From the NCBI GenBank assembly GCA_022649135.1, contig JALCNP010000005.1:62001-126000 (forward strand): DNA of 64,000 nucleotides, read 5' to 3'. A program made the translations under genes and the position numbers. This stretch comes from Bifidobacterium sp. (GTDB lineage: Bacteria > Actinomycetota > Actinomycetes > Actinomycetales > Bifidobacteriaceae). Shown here in pieces: positions 42,038 through 51,351 of the stretch. The notes beneath the pieces are model-generated. The model was not told the origin of the DNA. It searched no databases and saw only the letters and a program-made list of their open reading frames with translations. The number at the start of each line of letters is the position of its first letter. Positions within the stretch are counted from its first letter, which is position 1.

Positions 42038-42106
42038 TGGGCATGCGTTTGCGGTGGCGCCTGGTCACCATGGAAGACATATCAATTAGAGAAAGGTGGG
42101 GACTCC

Positions 42107-43876
42107 ATGTCCTTGAAGAAGAAAGTTACAGTCGTGACGGCACTGACGCTGTCCGCGATGCTCGCGCTGACGGGCTGCTCAGGCAGCACCACGGCGTCGG
42201 ATGCCGATGACGGCTCGCTGATGACGGTCCAGGTCTATGATGATCTGGCCAATTATCAGGGCATGCAAAAAGGCTGGTTCGCGAAGCTGGTGAAGGACAA
42301 ATTCAACATCAAGCTCAACATCATCGCGCCCAACGTGGCCGGCGGGGGAAGCACCCTGTTCGACACGCGCGCCGCGGCGGGCAACCTCGGCGACGTCATC
42401 ATCACCGGCTATGGCTCGGGACGCGGGCAGAAGCTGGTGAAGTCGAAGCTGATTTCGGATATGACGCCGTATCTGAAGGGCATGGACAACATCAAGAAGT
42501 ATTCGACCGCCACCAAGGCCCTGGACACATCCATCGGACAATCCTCAGGCGTCTGGGGAATCCCGGGGTCCGTCTCCTCCCGCCTCCCCACAGAGCCCGG
42601 TGAGGGGCTCGAGCCCACATTCGGGCCGTACCTGCGCTGGGACTATTACAAGGAGATCGGATATCCGAAGATCTCGACCCTGGAGGACCTGATTCCCGTT
42701 CTCAAGAAGATGCAGGACAAGGCTCGCCAGGAGACCGGGCAGAGCAACATCTATGCCATGAGCCTGTTCAAGGACTGGGACGGGAACATGATGAACAACG
42801 CCAAGCAGCCCGCATGCTTCTACGGGTTCGATGAGATGGGCTTCGTGCTCGCCAAGGCGGACGGCTCGAGCTATCAGTCGGTCACCAAGGAGGGCGGCAT
42901 CTACCAGAAGGTGCTCAAGTTCTTCTATGACGCGAACAAGGCGGGCCTGGTGGATCCCGAGTCGACCACCCAGAACTACGACACCATGAACACGAAGTAC
43001 AAGGAGGGCAAGGTCCTCTTCTCCTTCTGGCCGTGGCTGGGACAGGCCGCCTACAACACCACCCAGAACAAGGCGGAGGGCAAGGGGTTCATGCTTGCGC
43101 CCCTGAAGGACCAGAAGATATTCTCCTATGGCGCCACACCCAACGGGAGCACCACCATGATCGCCCTGGGGTCGAAGGCGAAGAACAAGCAGCGGCTGGT
43201 GAAGTTCATCAACTGGCTTTACTCCTCCGAGGGCGTCTATGATTCCGGAGCGCAGACGGGCGGCGCCGCCGGTCCCAAGGGACTGAACTGGACGATCAAG
43301 GACGGCAAGCCCGTTCTGACCTCGTTCGGCGAGACCGTGCTGAACGGCGGAAGCGCCAACGTGCCCAAGCAATACGGCGGAGGATCGTACAGCGACGGCA
43401 TCTCCGCTCTGAATTTCCCGACCGTTCTCGTCAACGACACCGATCCGGAAACGGGCTATTCGTTCAACGCCACCATGTGGCCGAGCGAGCTGGCCAAAGC
43501 GAACGCCAACGCGCTCAACAAGGATTGGTCCGCGCATATGGGCGGAGCCAAGACGACCATGGAGTACCTGAAGAAGAACCACATGATTGACGTCGCTCCC
43601 GGAGCCACCTACGTCCAGCCGGACGAAAGCTCCCAGATCTCGACCCTGCGCGGATCAATCAAGACGGAGATCGTCAACGACTCCTGGAAGGCGTCCTTTG
43701 CCGGCAGCGAGGCCCAGTTCAATAAGATCCTCAAGGATATGCGGTCGACCACCAAGGGCCTGGGAATGGATCAGGTTCTCGCCGTCGACATGAAGAACGC
43801 GAAGGATCAGGAGAAGGCCCGCAAGGCAATCGTCAAGCAATTCGCCAACAAGAGCAGTTCGTCGGACTCGAAGTAG
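42107..43876 (+). CDS. Sugar ABC transporter substrate-binding lipoprotein (LplA-like)
   Basis: A 589-residue solute-binding protein, one of the large LplA-type kind suited to longer oligosaccharides. Signal peptide and lipobox LALTGC; Cys24 is lipidated. Start after GAAAGGTGGGG. Followed by a very strong hairpin and then six glycosidase genes, so the ligand is expected to be the oligosaccharide those enzymes degrade, probably a xyloglucan fragment (inference). No ATPase gene in the locus. Confidence 0.9.
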   Translation: MSLKKKVTVVTALTLSAMLALTGCSGSTTASDADDGSLMTVQVYDDLANYQGMQKGWFAKLVKDKFNIKLNIIAPNVAGGGSTLFDTRAAAGNLGDVIITGYGSGRGQKLVKSKLISDMTPYLKGMDNIKKYSTATKALDTSIGQSSGVWGIPGSVSSRLPTEPGEGLEPTFGPYLRWDYYKEIGYPKISTLEDLIPVLKKMQDKARQETGQSNIYAMSLFKDWDGNMMNNAKQPACFYGFDEMGFVLAKADGSSYQSVTKEGGIYQKVLKFFYDANKAGLVDPESTTQNYDTMNTKYKEGKVLFSFWPWLGQAAYNTTQNKAEGKGFMLAPLKDQKIFSYGATPNGSTTMIALGSKAKNKQRLVKFINWLYSSEGVYDSGAQTGGAAGPKGLNWTIKDGKPVLTSFGETVLNGGSANVPKQYGGGSYSDGISALNFPTVLVNDTDPETGYSFNATMWPSELAKANANALNKDWSAHMGGAKTTMEYLKKNHMIDVAPGATYVQPDESSQISTLRGSIKTEIVNDSWKASFAGSEAQFNKILKDMRSTTKGLGMDQVLAVDMKNAKDQEKARKAIVKQFANKSSSSDSK

Positions 43877-43907
43877 TCCGGTCGGGAGACGGCTGCAACC
43901 GTACGCT

Positions 43908-43955
43908 CGATTGTGTGCGGCGGCGGATCACAGGATCGGCCGCCGCACACAATCG
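43908..43955 (+). promoter_or_regulatory. Very strong intercistronic hairpin
   Basis: Perfect 17-base arms CGATTGTGTGCGGCGGC (43908-43924) and GCCGCCGCACACAATCG (43939-43955), with an inner GATC/GATC pairing around ACAG. No T run. Probably stabilises the transporter mRNA or limits read-through into the enzyme genes. Confidence 0.6.
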
Positions 43956-43996
43956 TCTATCGCACAGTCGTGTCAGTTCCAAGGAGCGGGGATCAT

Positions 43997-45490
43997 ATGC
44001 AGTATAGGATGCAGGACATGGCGCCAAGACTTTCGAAGATTCAGAAGGTCATTGACGATGGTCCATATGAGGAATCATGGGGGTCGCTGTGCGGCAACTC
44101 GATCCCCGCCTGGTTCGCGGATGCGAAATTCGGGATTTTCACCCACTGGGGCCTCTACACGGTTCCGGAGTACCGCAATGAATGGTATTCGCGCAATATG
44201 TACATACAGGGGTATCCCGAGTTCGAGCACCACCGCACAACGTACGGGCCCCAGGACAGATTCGGCTACAAGGATTTCATTCCGCTGTTCACCGCCGAAC
44301 GGTTCGACGCGGATGAGTGGCTCGATCTGTTCAAGGAGGCGGGAGCGCAATACTACTGCCCGGTCAGCGAGCATCATGACGGCTTCCAGATGTATCGCAG
44401 CGAGGTGTCGCATTGGAACGCCGCGGAAATGGGCCCTCGACGCGATGTCCTCGGACTGCTGCGTGATGCGACCACGCGCCACGGGATGCACTTCGCCACC
44501 TCGAACCATCGCGCCGAGCATTGGTGGTTTATGGGGCACGGGAAGGAATTCGATTCGGACGTCAAGGATCCGATGCGACGGGGGGATTTCTACTGGCCCG
44601 CCAATCCGGAACCCGACAACCAGGACCTCTTCAGCCTGCCACGGCCCGATGGGGAGTTTCTCGATGATTGGCTGATCCGCGTATGCGAGGTGATCGATAA
44701 CTACAGACCCGAACTGCTGTATTTCGATTGGTGGATCCAGCACGAGGCCTTCAAGTCCTACCTCAGGAAGATGGCGGCATTCTACTATAACCGCGCGCAT
44801 GAGTGGGGGGTTCCCGTTTCCATCTGCTACAAGGATGACGCCATGGCGTGGGGCAGCGGTCTTCCCGAGGTGGAACGCGGGGGGTTCGCCGATATCCAAT
44901 CGTTCGTTTGGCAGACCGACACCGCCATAGCCAGAAACTCGTGGTGCTACACGAAAAGCTTGGAATACAAGGGGGCCGACGAGCTGATCGTCGATCTCAT
45001 CGACGCGGTGAGCAAGAACGGCAACATGCTTCTCAACGTCGGGCCCAGAGCTGACGGTTCCATATCCGGGCACGATCGTGCTCTGCTGCAGGGCATCGGA
45101 GCCTGGATGCGCACCAACTCAGAGGGAATCTACGGAACTCGGCCGTGGAAGTACTATGGCGAGGGGCCCACCGTCGCCGAACAGGGGTCGTTCTCCGATC
45201 AGCATGCCGTGGAATGGACATCGCATGATTTCCGTTTCACCACCAAAGACGGGGACATCTACGCCTTCTGCCTTAACCCACAGCATGAGAAAAGCCTGAC
45301 GCTGACCACCTTCGCCTCCTACCATGATGGCGTCAAACCCCGGTTTCACGGGATCATCAGGGAGGTGCAGCAGCTCGGGGCCGGCAGAATACCTTTCAGC
45401 AGAACCGACATGGGACTGATCGTCCATCCCCTTCCCGTCGCGGATGCCGCGGAGGGACTGCCGATGGGCCTGAGGATCTCCGTCGAGTGA
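43997..45490 (+). CDS. GH29 alpha-L-fucosidase
   Basis: About 497 residues, cytoplasmic, expected to remove alpha-L-fucose. The family start WFADAKFGIFTHWGLYTVPEY with NEWYSRNMY, and YYCPVSEHHDGFQMYRSEVSHWNA, are clear GH29 marks. The likely nucleophile is Asp244 in LLYFDWWIQ, and NGNMLLNVGPRADGSI closes the barrel. The C-terminal part is a beta-sandwich. Start at 43997 after AAGGAG; the longer frame from 43913 runs through the hairpin. Fucose caps the galactosyl side chain in many xyloglucans, fitting the neighbouring genes. Confidence 0.9.
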   Translation: MQYRMQDMAPRLSKIQKVIDDGPYEESWGSLCGNSIPAWFADAKFGIFTHWGLYTVPEYRNEWYSRNMYIQGYPEFEHHRTTYGPQDRFGYKDFIPLFTAERFDADEWLDLFKEAGAQYYCPVSEHHDGFQMYRSEVSHWNAAEMGPRRDVLGLLRDATTRHGMHFATSNHRAEHWWFMGHGKEFDSDVKDPMRRGDFYWPANPEPDNQDLFSLPRPDGEFLDDWLIRVCEVIDNYRPELLYFDWWIQHEAFKSYLRKMAAFYYNRAHEWGVPVSICYKDDAMAWGSGLPEVERGGFADIQSFVWQTDTAIARNSWCYTKSLEYKGADELIVDLIDAVSKNGNMLLNVGPRADGSISGHDRALLQGIGAWMRTNSEGIYGTRPWKYYGEGPTVAEQGSFSDQHAVEWTSHDFRFTTKDGDIYAFCLNPQHEKSLTLTTFASYHDGVKPRFHGIIREVQQLGAGRIPFSRTDMGLIVHPLPVADAAEGLPMGLRISVE

Positions 45491-45555
45491 ATCCCCGCAC
45501 GCGCCCAGCGCCACGAAACGAGGATGATACGACAACAACAGGAACAGGAACGACA

Positions 45556-47712
45556 ATGACCGAAATTACCCAGAAGAACAAGGATCGGGCCCGCGAGCTC
45601 GTCTCTCGAATGACCTTGGACGAGAAGATCGGGATGATTCATGGAGCCGGGCTGTTCCGAACGCAAGGGGTGCCCCGCCTCTCGATACCTCCTTTGACGA
45701 TGAGCGATGGCCCGATGGGGGTCCGACGCGACTTCCATGAGGACTCGTGGACCGCCGTAGGGGATTCGAGGGATTACGCGACGTATCTCCCCTGCGGCAG
45801 CGCCGTCGCGTCGACGTGGAACCCGATCCTTGCACGGGAGACGGGCGAGGTGCTGGGGCGCGAGGCGCGGGGGCGCGGCAAGGACGTGATCCTGGCGCCG
45901 AGCATCAACATAAAGCGAAGCCCGCTGTGCGGTCGGAATTTCGAATACATGAGCGAGGATCCGTATCTGGTGGGCAGGCAATGCGTTCCTCTGATCGAAG
46001 GCATACAGGAATCCGATGTCGCCGCGTGCGCGAAGCATTTCGTCGCGAACAGCCAGGAAACCGACCGCCTCCAGGTCAATGAGATCATCGGGGAGAGGGC
46101 CTTGCGCGAGTTGTATCTCCCGGCCTTCCATGCGGCGGTCACCCGGGCTAAGACCTTGTCGGTTATGGGGGCGTACAATCTCGTCAATGGCGAGAGATGC
46201 TGCGAAAGCACAACGTTTCTTGGCGACATCCTGCGCGGTGAGTGGGGATTCGACGGTCTGACGGTTTCGGACTGGGGAGGTGTCTTCCGAACCAGGGAAA
46301 GCGCCGAGAGCGAGCTTGACATCGAGATGTCGGTCACCTCCGATTTCGATGACTATAAGTTTGCCCGGCCCTTGCGGGACGCCGTTCTTGCCGGAAGCAT
46401 AGACGTCGGGCACGTCGACAGGAAAGTGGTCCACATCCTTTCCGTCATGGACGCCCTGCACATGCTCGACGGGCAGACGCCGAGCGTTCGCAAGGCGGGC
46501 GGCCACTCGACCCTGGATAATCGTCGCGCCGCCCTTGACGTCGCGCAGGAGTCGGTGGTTCTGCTGAAAAACGATGCCGGTCTGCTTCCGCTGCCCGTAC
46601 GGACGATGACGAGGATACTCGTGGTCGGGGCGAACGCCGACAGGATTCATTCCTCTGGGGGCGGGAGCGCGGAGATCAAGGCGCTGTATGAAGTCACCCC
46701 TCTTCTGGGACTGTGCGCCGAGCTCGGGGGGAACGTCGATGTCCGCTATGTGCAAGGTTACGTCGCGCAAGGAGCCGGGGAGCAGTCCGCCGACTGGCAG
46801 AGGGAAAGCCTGTCGGACACGTCCGCCCGCGCCCGCGCCGAGGATCGCGGCCTGCGCAGGAGGCTTCGCGACGAGGCGGTCGAGCTCGCCTCGCAATACT
46901 CCCACGTGGTGTTCGTCGGGGGACTCGACCACACCTATGATCTCGAAGGATCGGATCGGGCCGACATGAAGCTGCCCTATGGCCAGGACGAGCTTATCGA
47001 AGCGCTGCTGTCCGCGAACGCGAACACCATCGTCACGCTTGTCGCGGGATCCCCGGTGGAGATGCCCTGGGCGGAGAGGGCCCATGCCATCGTGTGGAGC
47101 TGGTACGGTGGCTGCGAGGCGGGGACCGCGCTCGCCCGCGTTCTGACCGGCAGGGTCAATCCCAGCGGCCATCTCGCGGAGACCTTCCCCATGGAGCTCT
47201 CCGACAGTCCTGCGCATGCCTTGGGAACTTTCGGAAGGCCGACCGAGGTCGAGTACGGCGAAGACATCTATGTCGGATATCGCTATTATGAAACGAAGCA
47301 TGTTCCCGTGCGGTTCTGCTTCGGGCACGGGCTCTCGTACACGACGTTCCGTTACGACGATCTGAGGATCGAGCGCACCGGTGACGGGGCCGTGGTCCAT
47401 TGCACGGTCACCAACACGGGAGATGTCGCGGGGAAGGCCGTTGTCCAGCTTTATCTCGGTCTTGAAGGAACGGGCGAGGACCGCCCTGCCAAGGAGCTGA
47501 AAGGCTTTGACAAGATCGATCTCGGTCCCTCGCAGAGCGCTTCGGTGTCTATGAATCTTCACTATGACGAGGCGATGGCATATTACTCCCGGACTGCAGG
47601 CCGATACGCCCATGCCCGTCAGGCATCGCTGTATGTCGGTGAATCGGTGCAGGACATAAGGCTCAGCGCCACCCTTACGGTGGATGACGCAACCGTGGAG
47701 AAACACATATAA
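45556..47712 (+). CDS. GH3 beta-glucosidase
   Basis: A 718-residue cytoplasmic exo-beta-glycosidase. The (beta/alpha)8 domain has PPLTMSDGPMGVR, KHFVANSQETDR and the nucleophile Asp239 in LTVSDWGGV; the alpha/beta sandwich follows (VVLLKNDAGLLPLP), and a fibronectin-III-like domain closes the protein (GHGLSYTTFRYDDL). Expected to cleave beta-1,4-glucosyl backbone units after the side chains are removed. ATG 45556 follows GGAACAGGAACG. Same operon as the GH29 and GH31 genes. Confidence 0.9.
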   Translation: MTEITQKNKDRARELVSRMTLDEKIGMIHGAGLFRTQGVPRLSIPPLTMSDGPMGVRRDFHEDSWTAVGDSRDYATYLPCGSAVASTWNPILARETGEVLGREARGRGKDVILAPSINIKRSPLCGRNFEYMSEDPYLVGRQCVPLIEGIQESDVAACAKHFVANSQETDRLQVNEIIGERALRELYLPAFHAAVTRAKTLSVMGAYNLVNGERCCESTTFLGDILRGEWGFDGLTVSDWGGVFRTRESAESELDIEMSVTSDFDDYKFARPLRDAVLAGSIDVGHVDRKVVHILSVMDALHMLDGQTPSVRKAGGHSTLDNRRAALDVAQESVVLLKNDAGLLPLPVRTMTRILVVGANADRIHSSGGGSAEIKALYEVTPLLGLCAELGGNVDVRYVQGYVAQGAGEQSADWQRESLSDTSARARAEDRGLRRRLRDEAVELASQYSHVVFVGGLDHTYDLEGSDRADMKLPYGQDELIEALLSANANTIVTLVAGSPVEMPWAERAHAIVWSWYGGCEAGTALARVLTGRVNPSGHLAETFPMELSDSPAHALGTFGRPTEVEYGEDIYVGYRYYETKHVPVRFCFGHGLSYTTFRYDDLRIERTGDGAVVHCTVTNTGDVAGKAVVQLYLGLEGTGEDRPAKELKGFDKIDLGPSQSASVSMNLHYDEAMAYYSRTAGRYAHARQASLYVGESVQDIRLSATLTVDDATVEKHI

Positions 47713-47742
47713 AGAGGACACATACAAAGAGGAGGAAAGACA

Positions 47743-49785
47743 ATGAAATTTTTGAACGGCGGGTGGCTGGTCAAGCCCGGTTTCGACGTGCGATACGCCG
47801 CCAACGTGTACACGGCGCAGACCACGGATCGTACCCTTACCCTGTTCTGCCCCTTTAATGCGCCGATTCATCATCCCGGGCAGACGCTTGACGGCGGGAT
47901 TCTGACTGTGGAAATCAGCAGTCCGCGGCCTGACGTCATCGCGACGAGACTGATCAACTATCGCACCGATCGCTCGCACATCCCCTCGTTCGAGCTCCAT
48001 ACGCAGGAGGCGGCGGTCTCCATCGAAGAGGGCGACGACGCATGGACCTTCACGTCGGGCAGACTCATGCTGCGCATCGCCAAGGGGGACGCCCTCGATT
48101 TCCAATACACCTATGACGGCGAGCCGATCGCGCATTCCGGGACCCGGTCCAAGGCGCTTGTCACCGATCCGCAGGGGGCCCTGCACGTTTCCGACCAGTT
48201 TGATCTGGGAGTCGGCGAGAAAATCTACGGGCTGGGCGAAAGATTCACGAACTTCGTCAAAAACGGACAAAGCGTCGACATCTGGAACGAGGACGGCGGC
48301 ACAGGCACCGAGCAGGCGTACAAGAACGTGCCCTTCTATCTGAGCAACAGAAGATACGGGCTGTTCGTCAACACGCCGGAACGGGTGGGGTTCGAGGTCG
48401 GTTCCGAAAAGGTTTCCAGGGTCCAGTTTTCCGTTCAGGACCAGGAGATGTCGTACTGCGTGGTGGGCGGGGCAAGCCTCAAGGCGATACTCAACACGTA
48501 CACCGATCTGACCGGCAAGCCGCCGCTGGTTCCCGACTGGAGCTACGGCCTGTGGCTTTCGACCTCGTTCACCACGGATTACGATGAAAAAACGGTTATG
48601 TCGTTCGTCGAGGGGATGGCGGAACGCGACATTCCGCTGTCGGTTTTCCATTTCGACTGCCGGTGGATGAAGGAGCTCGAATGGTGCAATTTCACCTGGG
48701 ACAAAGACAAGTTCCCCGATCCCGAAGGCATGCTCAAGAGGATGCACGACAAGGGTCTTAAGGTGTGCGTGTGGATCAATCCCTATATCGCCCAAAAATC
48801 TCCCCTGTTCGAAGAGGGTGCGCGGAAGGGCTTCTTCATCGCGAATCCCGACGGCTCGGCATGGCAATGGGACAGGTGGCAGGCGGGCATGGCCATTGTC
48901 GATTTCACGAATCCCGATGCGAAGGCCTGGTATCAGGACAAGCTGCGCCACCTGATGAGGCAGGGCGTCGACTGCTTCAAAACGGATTTCGGCGAGCGTA
49001 TACCCACCGAACACGTCAGGTACTGGGACGGTTCGGACCCCCGATTCATGCATAACTACTACACACTTCTTTACAATCAGGCCGTCTATGAGGTCGTCGC
49101 CCAGGAGCGGGGCGAGGATCAGGCGATCGTCTTCGCCCGTTCGGCGACCGCGGGATGCCAGAAGTTCCCCGTCCACTGGGGAGGGGACTGCTCGTCCAAC
49201 TATCCCTCCATGGCTGAGTCTCTGCGGGCGGGACTGTCGTTCGGCATGTCCGGTTTCGGATATTGGAGCCATGACATAGCGGGGTTCGAGGACAAGCCGA
49301 CGGCCGATTTGTACAAGCGCTGGACCCAGTTCGGTCTGCTCTCCTCCCACTCCCGCTACCATGGCTCGACGCAATACAAGGTGCCCTGGCTTTACGGGGA
49401 GGAGGCCGTTGACGTCACGCGCGAGTTCACCAAGCTCAAGTTGAGGCTCAGGCCCTACCTTATGAAAAGCGCGCACCAGACCCATGCGACGGGGGTGCCC
49501 ATGATGAGGGCGATGGTCCTCGAGTTCCCCGATGACCCCGCCTGCGAGGACATCGACACGCAGTACATGCTCGGCGACGATCTGCTTGTCGCCCCCGTTT
49601 TCAGCGAGGACGGAACGGCCCGCTTCTATGTTCCCCCGTGCGCCGGCGATGGAGGGAATGCGCCGTGGCGCAGCCTTCTTACCGACAAGACCTATGAGCC
49701 CGGACACTGGTATACGGAGAGGTTCGACTATGTCACCCTGCCGTTGCTGGTCCGTCCCGGAACCGATCCGCTGGCCGTCGAATAG
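47743..49785 (+). CDS. GH31 alpha-xylosidase (second copy)
   Basis: A 680-residue paralogue of the enzyme at 15439-17859, sharing the N-terminal pattern MKFLNGGWLVKPGF. Nucleophile Asp415 in CFKTDFGERIPTE and acid/base Asp482 in HWGGDCSSNYP. About 120 residues shorter than the first copy, mainly at the C-terminus. Removes alpha-xylose from the non-reducing end of xyloglucan oligosaccharides. GAGGAGGAAAGAC precedes the ATG; 30 bases after GH3. Confidence 0.92.
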   Translation: MKFLNGGWLVKPGFDVRYAANVYTAQTTDRTLTLFCPFNAPIHHPGQTLDGGILTVEISSPRPDVIATRLINYRTDRSHIPSFELHTQEAAVSIEEGDDAWTFTSGRLMLRIAKGDALDFQYTYDGEPIAHSGTRSKALVTDPQGALHVSDQFDLGVGEKIYGLGERFTNFVKNGQSVDIWNEDGGTGTEQAYKNVPFYLSNRRYGLFVNTPERVGFEVGSEKVSRVQFSVQDQEMSYCVVGGASLKAILNTYTDLTGKPPLVPDWSYGLWLSTSFTTDYDEKTVMSFVEGMAERDIPLSVFHFDCRWMKELEWCNFTWDKDKFPDPEGMLKRMHDKGLKVCVWINPYIAQKSPLFEEGARKGFFIANPDGSAWQWDRWQAGMAIVDFTNPDAKAWYQDKLRHLMRQGVDCFKTDFGERIPTEHVRYWDGSDPRFMHNYYTLLYNQAVYEVVAQERGEDQAIVFARSATAGCQKFPVHWGGDCSSNYPSMAESLRAGLSFGMSGFGYWSHDIAGFEDKPTADLYKRWTQFGLLSSHSRYHGSTQYKVPWLYGEEAVDVTREFTKLKLRLRPYLMKSAHQTHATGVPMMRAMVLEFPDDPACEDIDTQYMLGDDLLVAPVFSEDGTARFYVPPCAGDGGNAPWRSLLTDKTYEPGHWYTERFDYVTLPLLVRPGTDPLAVE

Positions 49786-49809
49786 TCGATTCTTGGGCAG
49801 GAAGGGAAT

Positions 49810-51315
49810 ATGACGGTTTTCAATCGTTGCGAGGCGCATCGAATAGGGTCGGGGTTCCACCCCGACCCCTCCGTGTGCGTCACGCCCGAAGGCAGATATC
49901 TGCTGGTGAACAGCTCCTTCGAGTTCTTCCCGGGTCTGCCGATGTTCGACAGTCCCGATGGCTATCATTGGTCGAGGATCCCGGACGCCGTCTCGCGGCC
50001 CGGACAGTTCGTCTATGATCGGATGGGCAACAGCCAGGGGATGTATGCCCCCACCATCCGCTATGGGGATGGCCGGTACTATCTCATCGTCACCAATGTC
50101 AACAAGGGCACCATGATGATGACCTCCGACGATCCGGTGCGGGGATGGTCGGATCCGCTGTGGATCGACGGGTGGCCGGGGATAGACCCCAGTCTCTTCT
50201 TCGATGACGACGGGAGCGTCTATATCTGCGGGAACGAAAGCGCATCCCCCGACCCCGGGCAGCCTGCCGAACCCGCGGGAATCTATATGGCGCGGATCGA
50301 CGTGGGCACCGGGAGAATCACATCCCCGCGCAGGAGAATCTGCGCAGGCGTCACCGGGGCCAACCCCGAGGGCCCCCATATGTATAAGCGCCGGGGCGTC
50401 TACTATCTGATGTGGGCGGAAGGCGGAACCGAATCGGGGCATATGGAGAACATCGCCCGTGCATCCGACCCCTATGGGCCGTATGACATGTACCCCGGAA
50501 ACCCGCTGATCACCAATCGGAGCACGCATCTGACCCTGCAGGGCATCGGCCACTGCGACATGGCCGGATGCGAGGCCGACAGGACGCTTATGGTCTTTCA
50601 TGGCTTTCGGTGCAATGACGAGTATCCGGCACAGGCCTGGATCGGGCGCGAGTCGTATTCGACATGGTTTCGGTGGCGTGACGGGTGGCCCGATCTTAGC
50701 GATCAGTCCTTCGACTGCCCGCTGAAGGGCGATGGCGAAAGCGGGGAGCGCGAGGTTCATTGGATGACGCCGGGGATCGATCGCCTGCATCTCCACGAGG
50801 TGCTCGAGGCGCCCGACGGAACAAGCATCCGCGTGAAGGCGGTGGAGCAGGATTTTGGCATCGAGGAGACCGTCCCCTTCATCGGAACGCGGCAAACCGG
50901 TTTCTTCTGTCGTTTCGGCGTTCGGTGCCCCCGCGTCGCCGATCTGAGGAGGGGGGAGGCGGGAATCGTGGTGTATGCGAATCAACGCCACTATGTCACG
51001 TTCGCCTTCCACCGATCCCCGCAGCGGGCGACCAGGCTCCTGTGCCATGCGTACAACGAGGGGCTTGTCAGTCGTGTCGCAAGCGTCTCGCTCGATGACG
51101 CCCTGCCCCTGAGGCTTATGGTCCGGGCGGATTCGCGGGGGTACTCGTTCGCTTTCGGGCAGGGCTCGGGCGCCCTGGTGGACATCGGTCGCGTCCCCGG
51201 CAAGCTTCTTGGCTTTTCATCCGCGGGGGGATTCACCGGAACCATGCTCGGGGTATACGCCCATGGGGCCGGGGAGGTTGTTTTCCGTGATGTCGATTAT
51301 TCGTGCGCCGGGTAA
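49810..51315 (+). CDS. GH43 glycosidase (beta-xylosidase/arabinofuranosidase)
   Basis: A 501-residue protein. Five-bladed propeller with the general base Asp19 (GSGFHPDPSV), pKa modulator Asp126 (GIDPSLFFDDDG) and acid Glu187 (GANPEGPHMYKR). The C-terminal 180 residues form a beta-sandwich as in GH43 enzymes with a DUF1349-type domain. The activity is xylosidase or arabinofuranosidase; in this context removal of arabinosyl or xylosyl substituents from xyloglucan or arabinoxylan fragments. AGGAAGGG precedes the start, 24 bases after GH31. Confidence 0.87.
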   Translation: MTVFNRCEAHRIGSGFHPDPSVCVTPEGRYLLVNSSFEFFPGLPMFDSPDGYHWSRIPDAVSRPGQFVYDRMGNSQGMYAPTIRYGDGRYYLIVTNVNKGTMMMTSDDPVRGWSDPLWIDGWPGIDPSLFFDDDGSVYICGNESASPDPGQPAEPAGIYMARIDVGTGRITSPRRRICAGVTGANPEGPHMYKRRGVYYLMWAEGGTESGHMENIARASDPYGPYDMYPGNPLITNRSTHLTLQGIGHCDMAGCEADRTLMVFHGFRCNDEYPAQAWIGRESYSTWFRWRDGWPDLSDQSFDCPLKGDGESGEREVHWMTPGIDRLHLHEVLEAPDGTSIRVKAVEQDFGIEETVPFIGTRQTGFFCRFGVRCPRVADLRRGEAGIVVYANQRHYVTFAFHRSPQRATRLLCHAYNEGLVSRVASVSLDDALPLRLMVRADSRGYSFAFGQGSGALVDIGRVPGKLLGFSSAGGFTGTMLGVYAHGAGEVVFRDVDYSCAG

Positions 51316-51351
51316 CCATGGCGCGTTCATATGCAGCAGAAAGGTGTTGAC

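Noticed and set aside
45346-51048. A 1900-codon open frame on the minus strand opposite GH3, GH31 and GH43
   Set aside because: It lies entirely antisense to three genes with clear catalytic motifs. Its composition is Arg/His/Gly-rich with no domain; it is a codon-bias effect of GC-rich genes.
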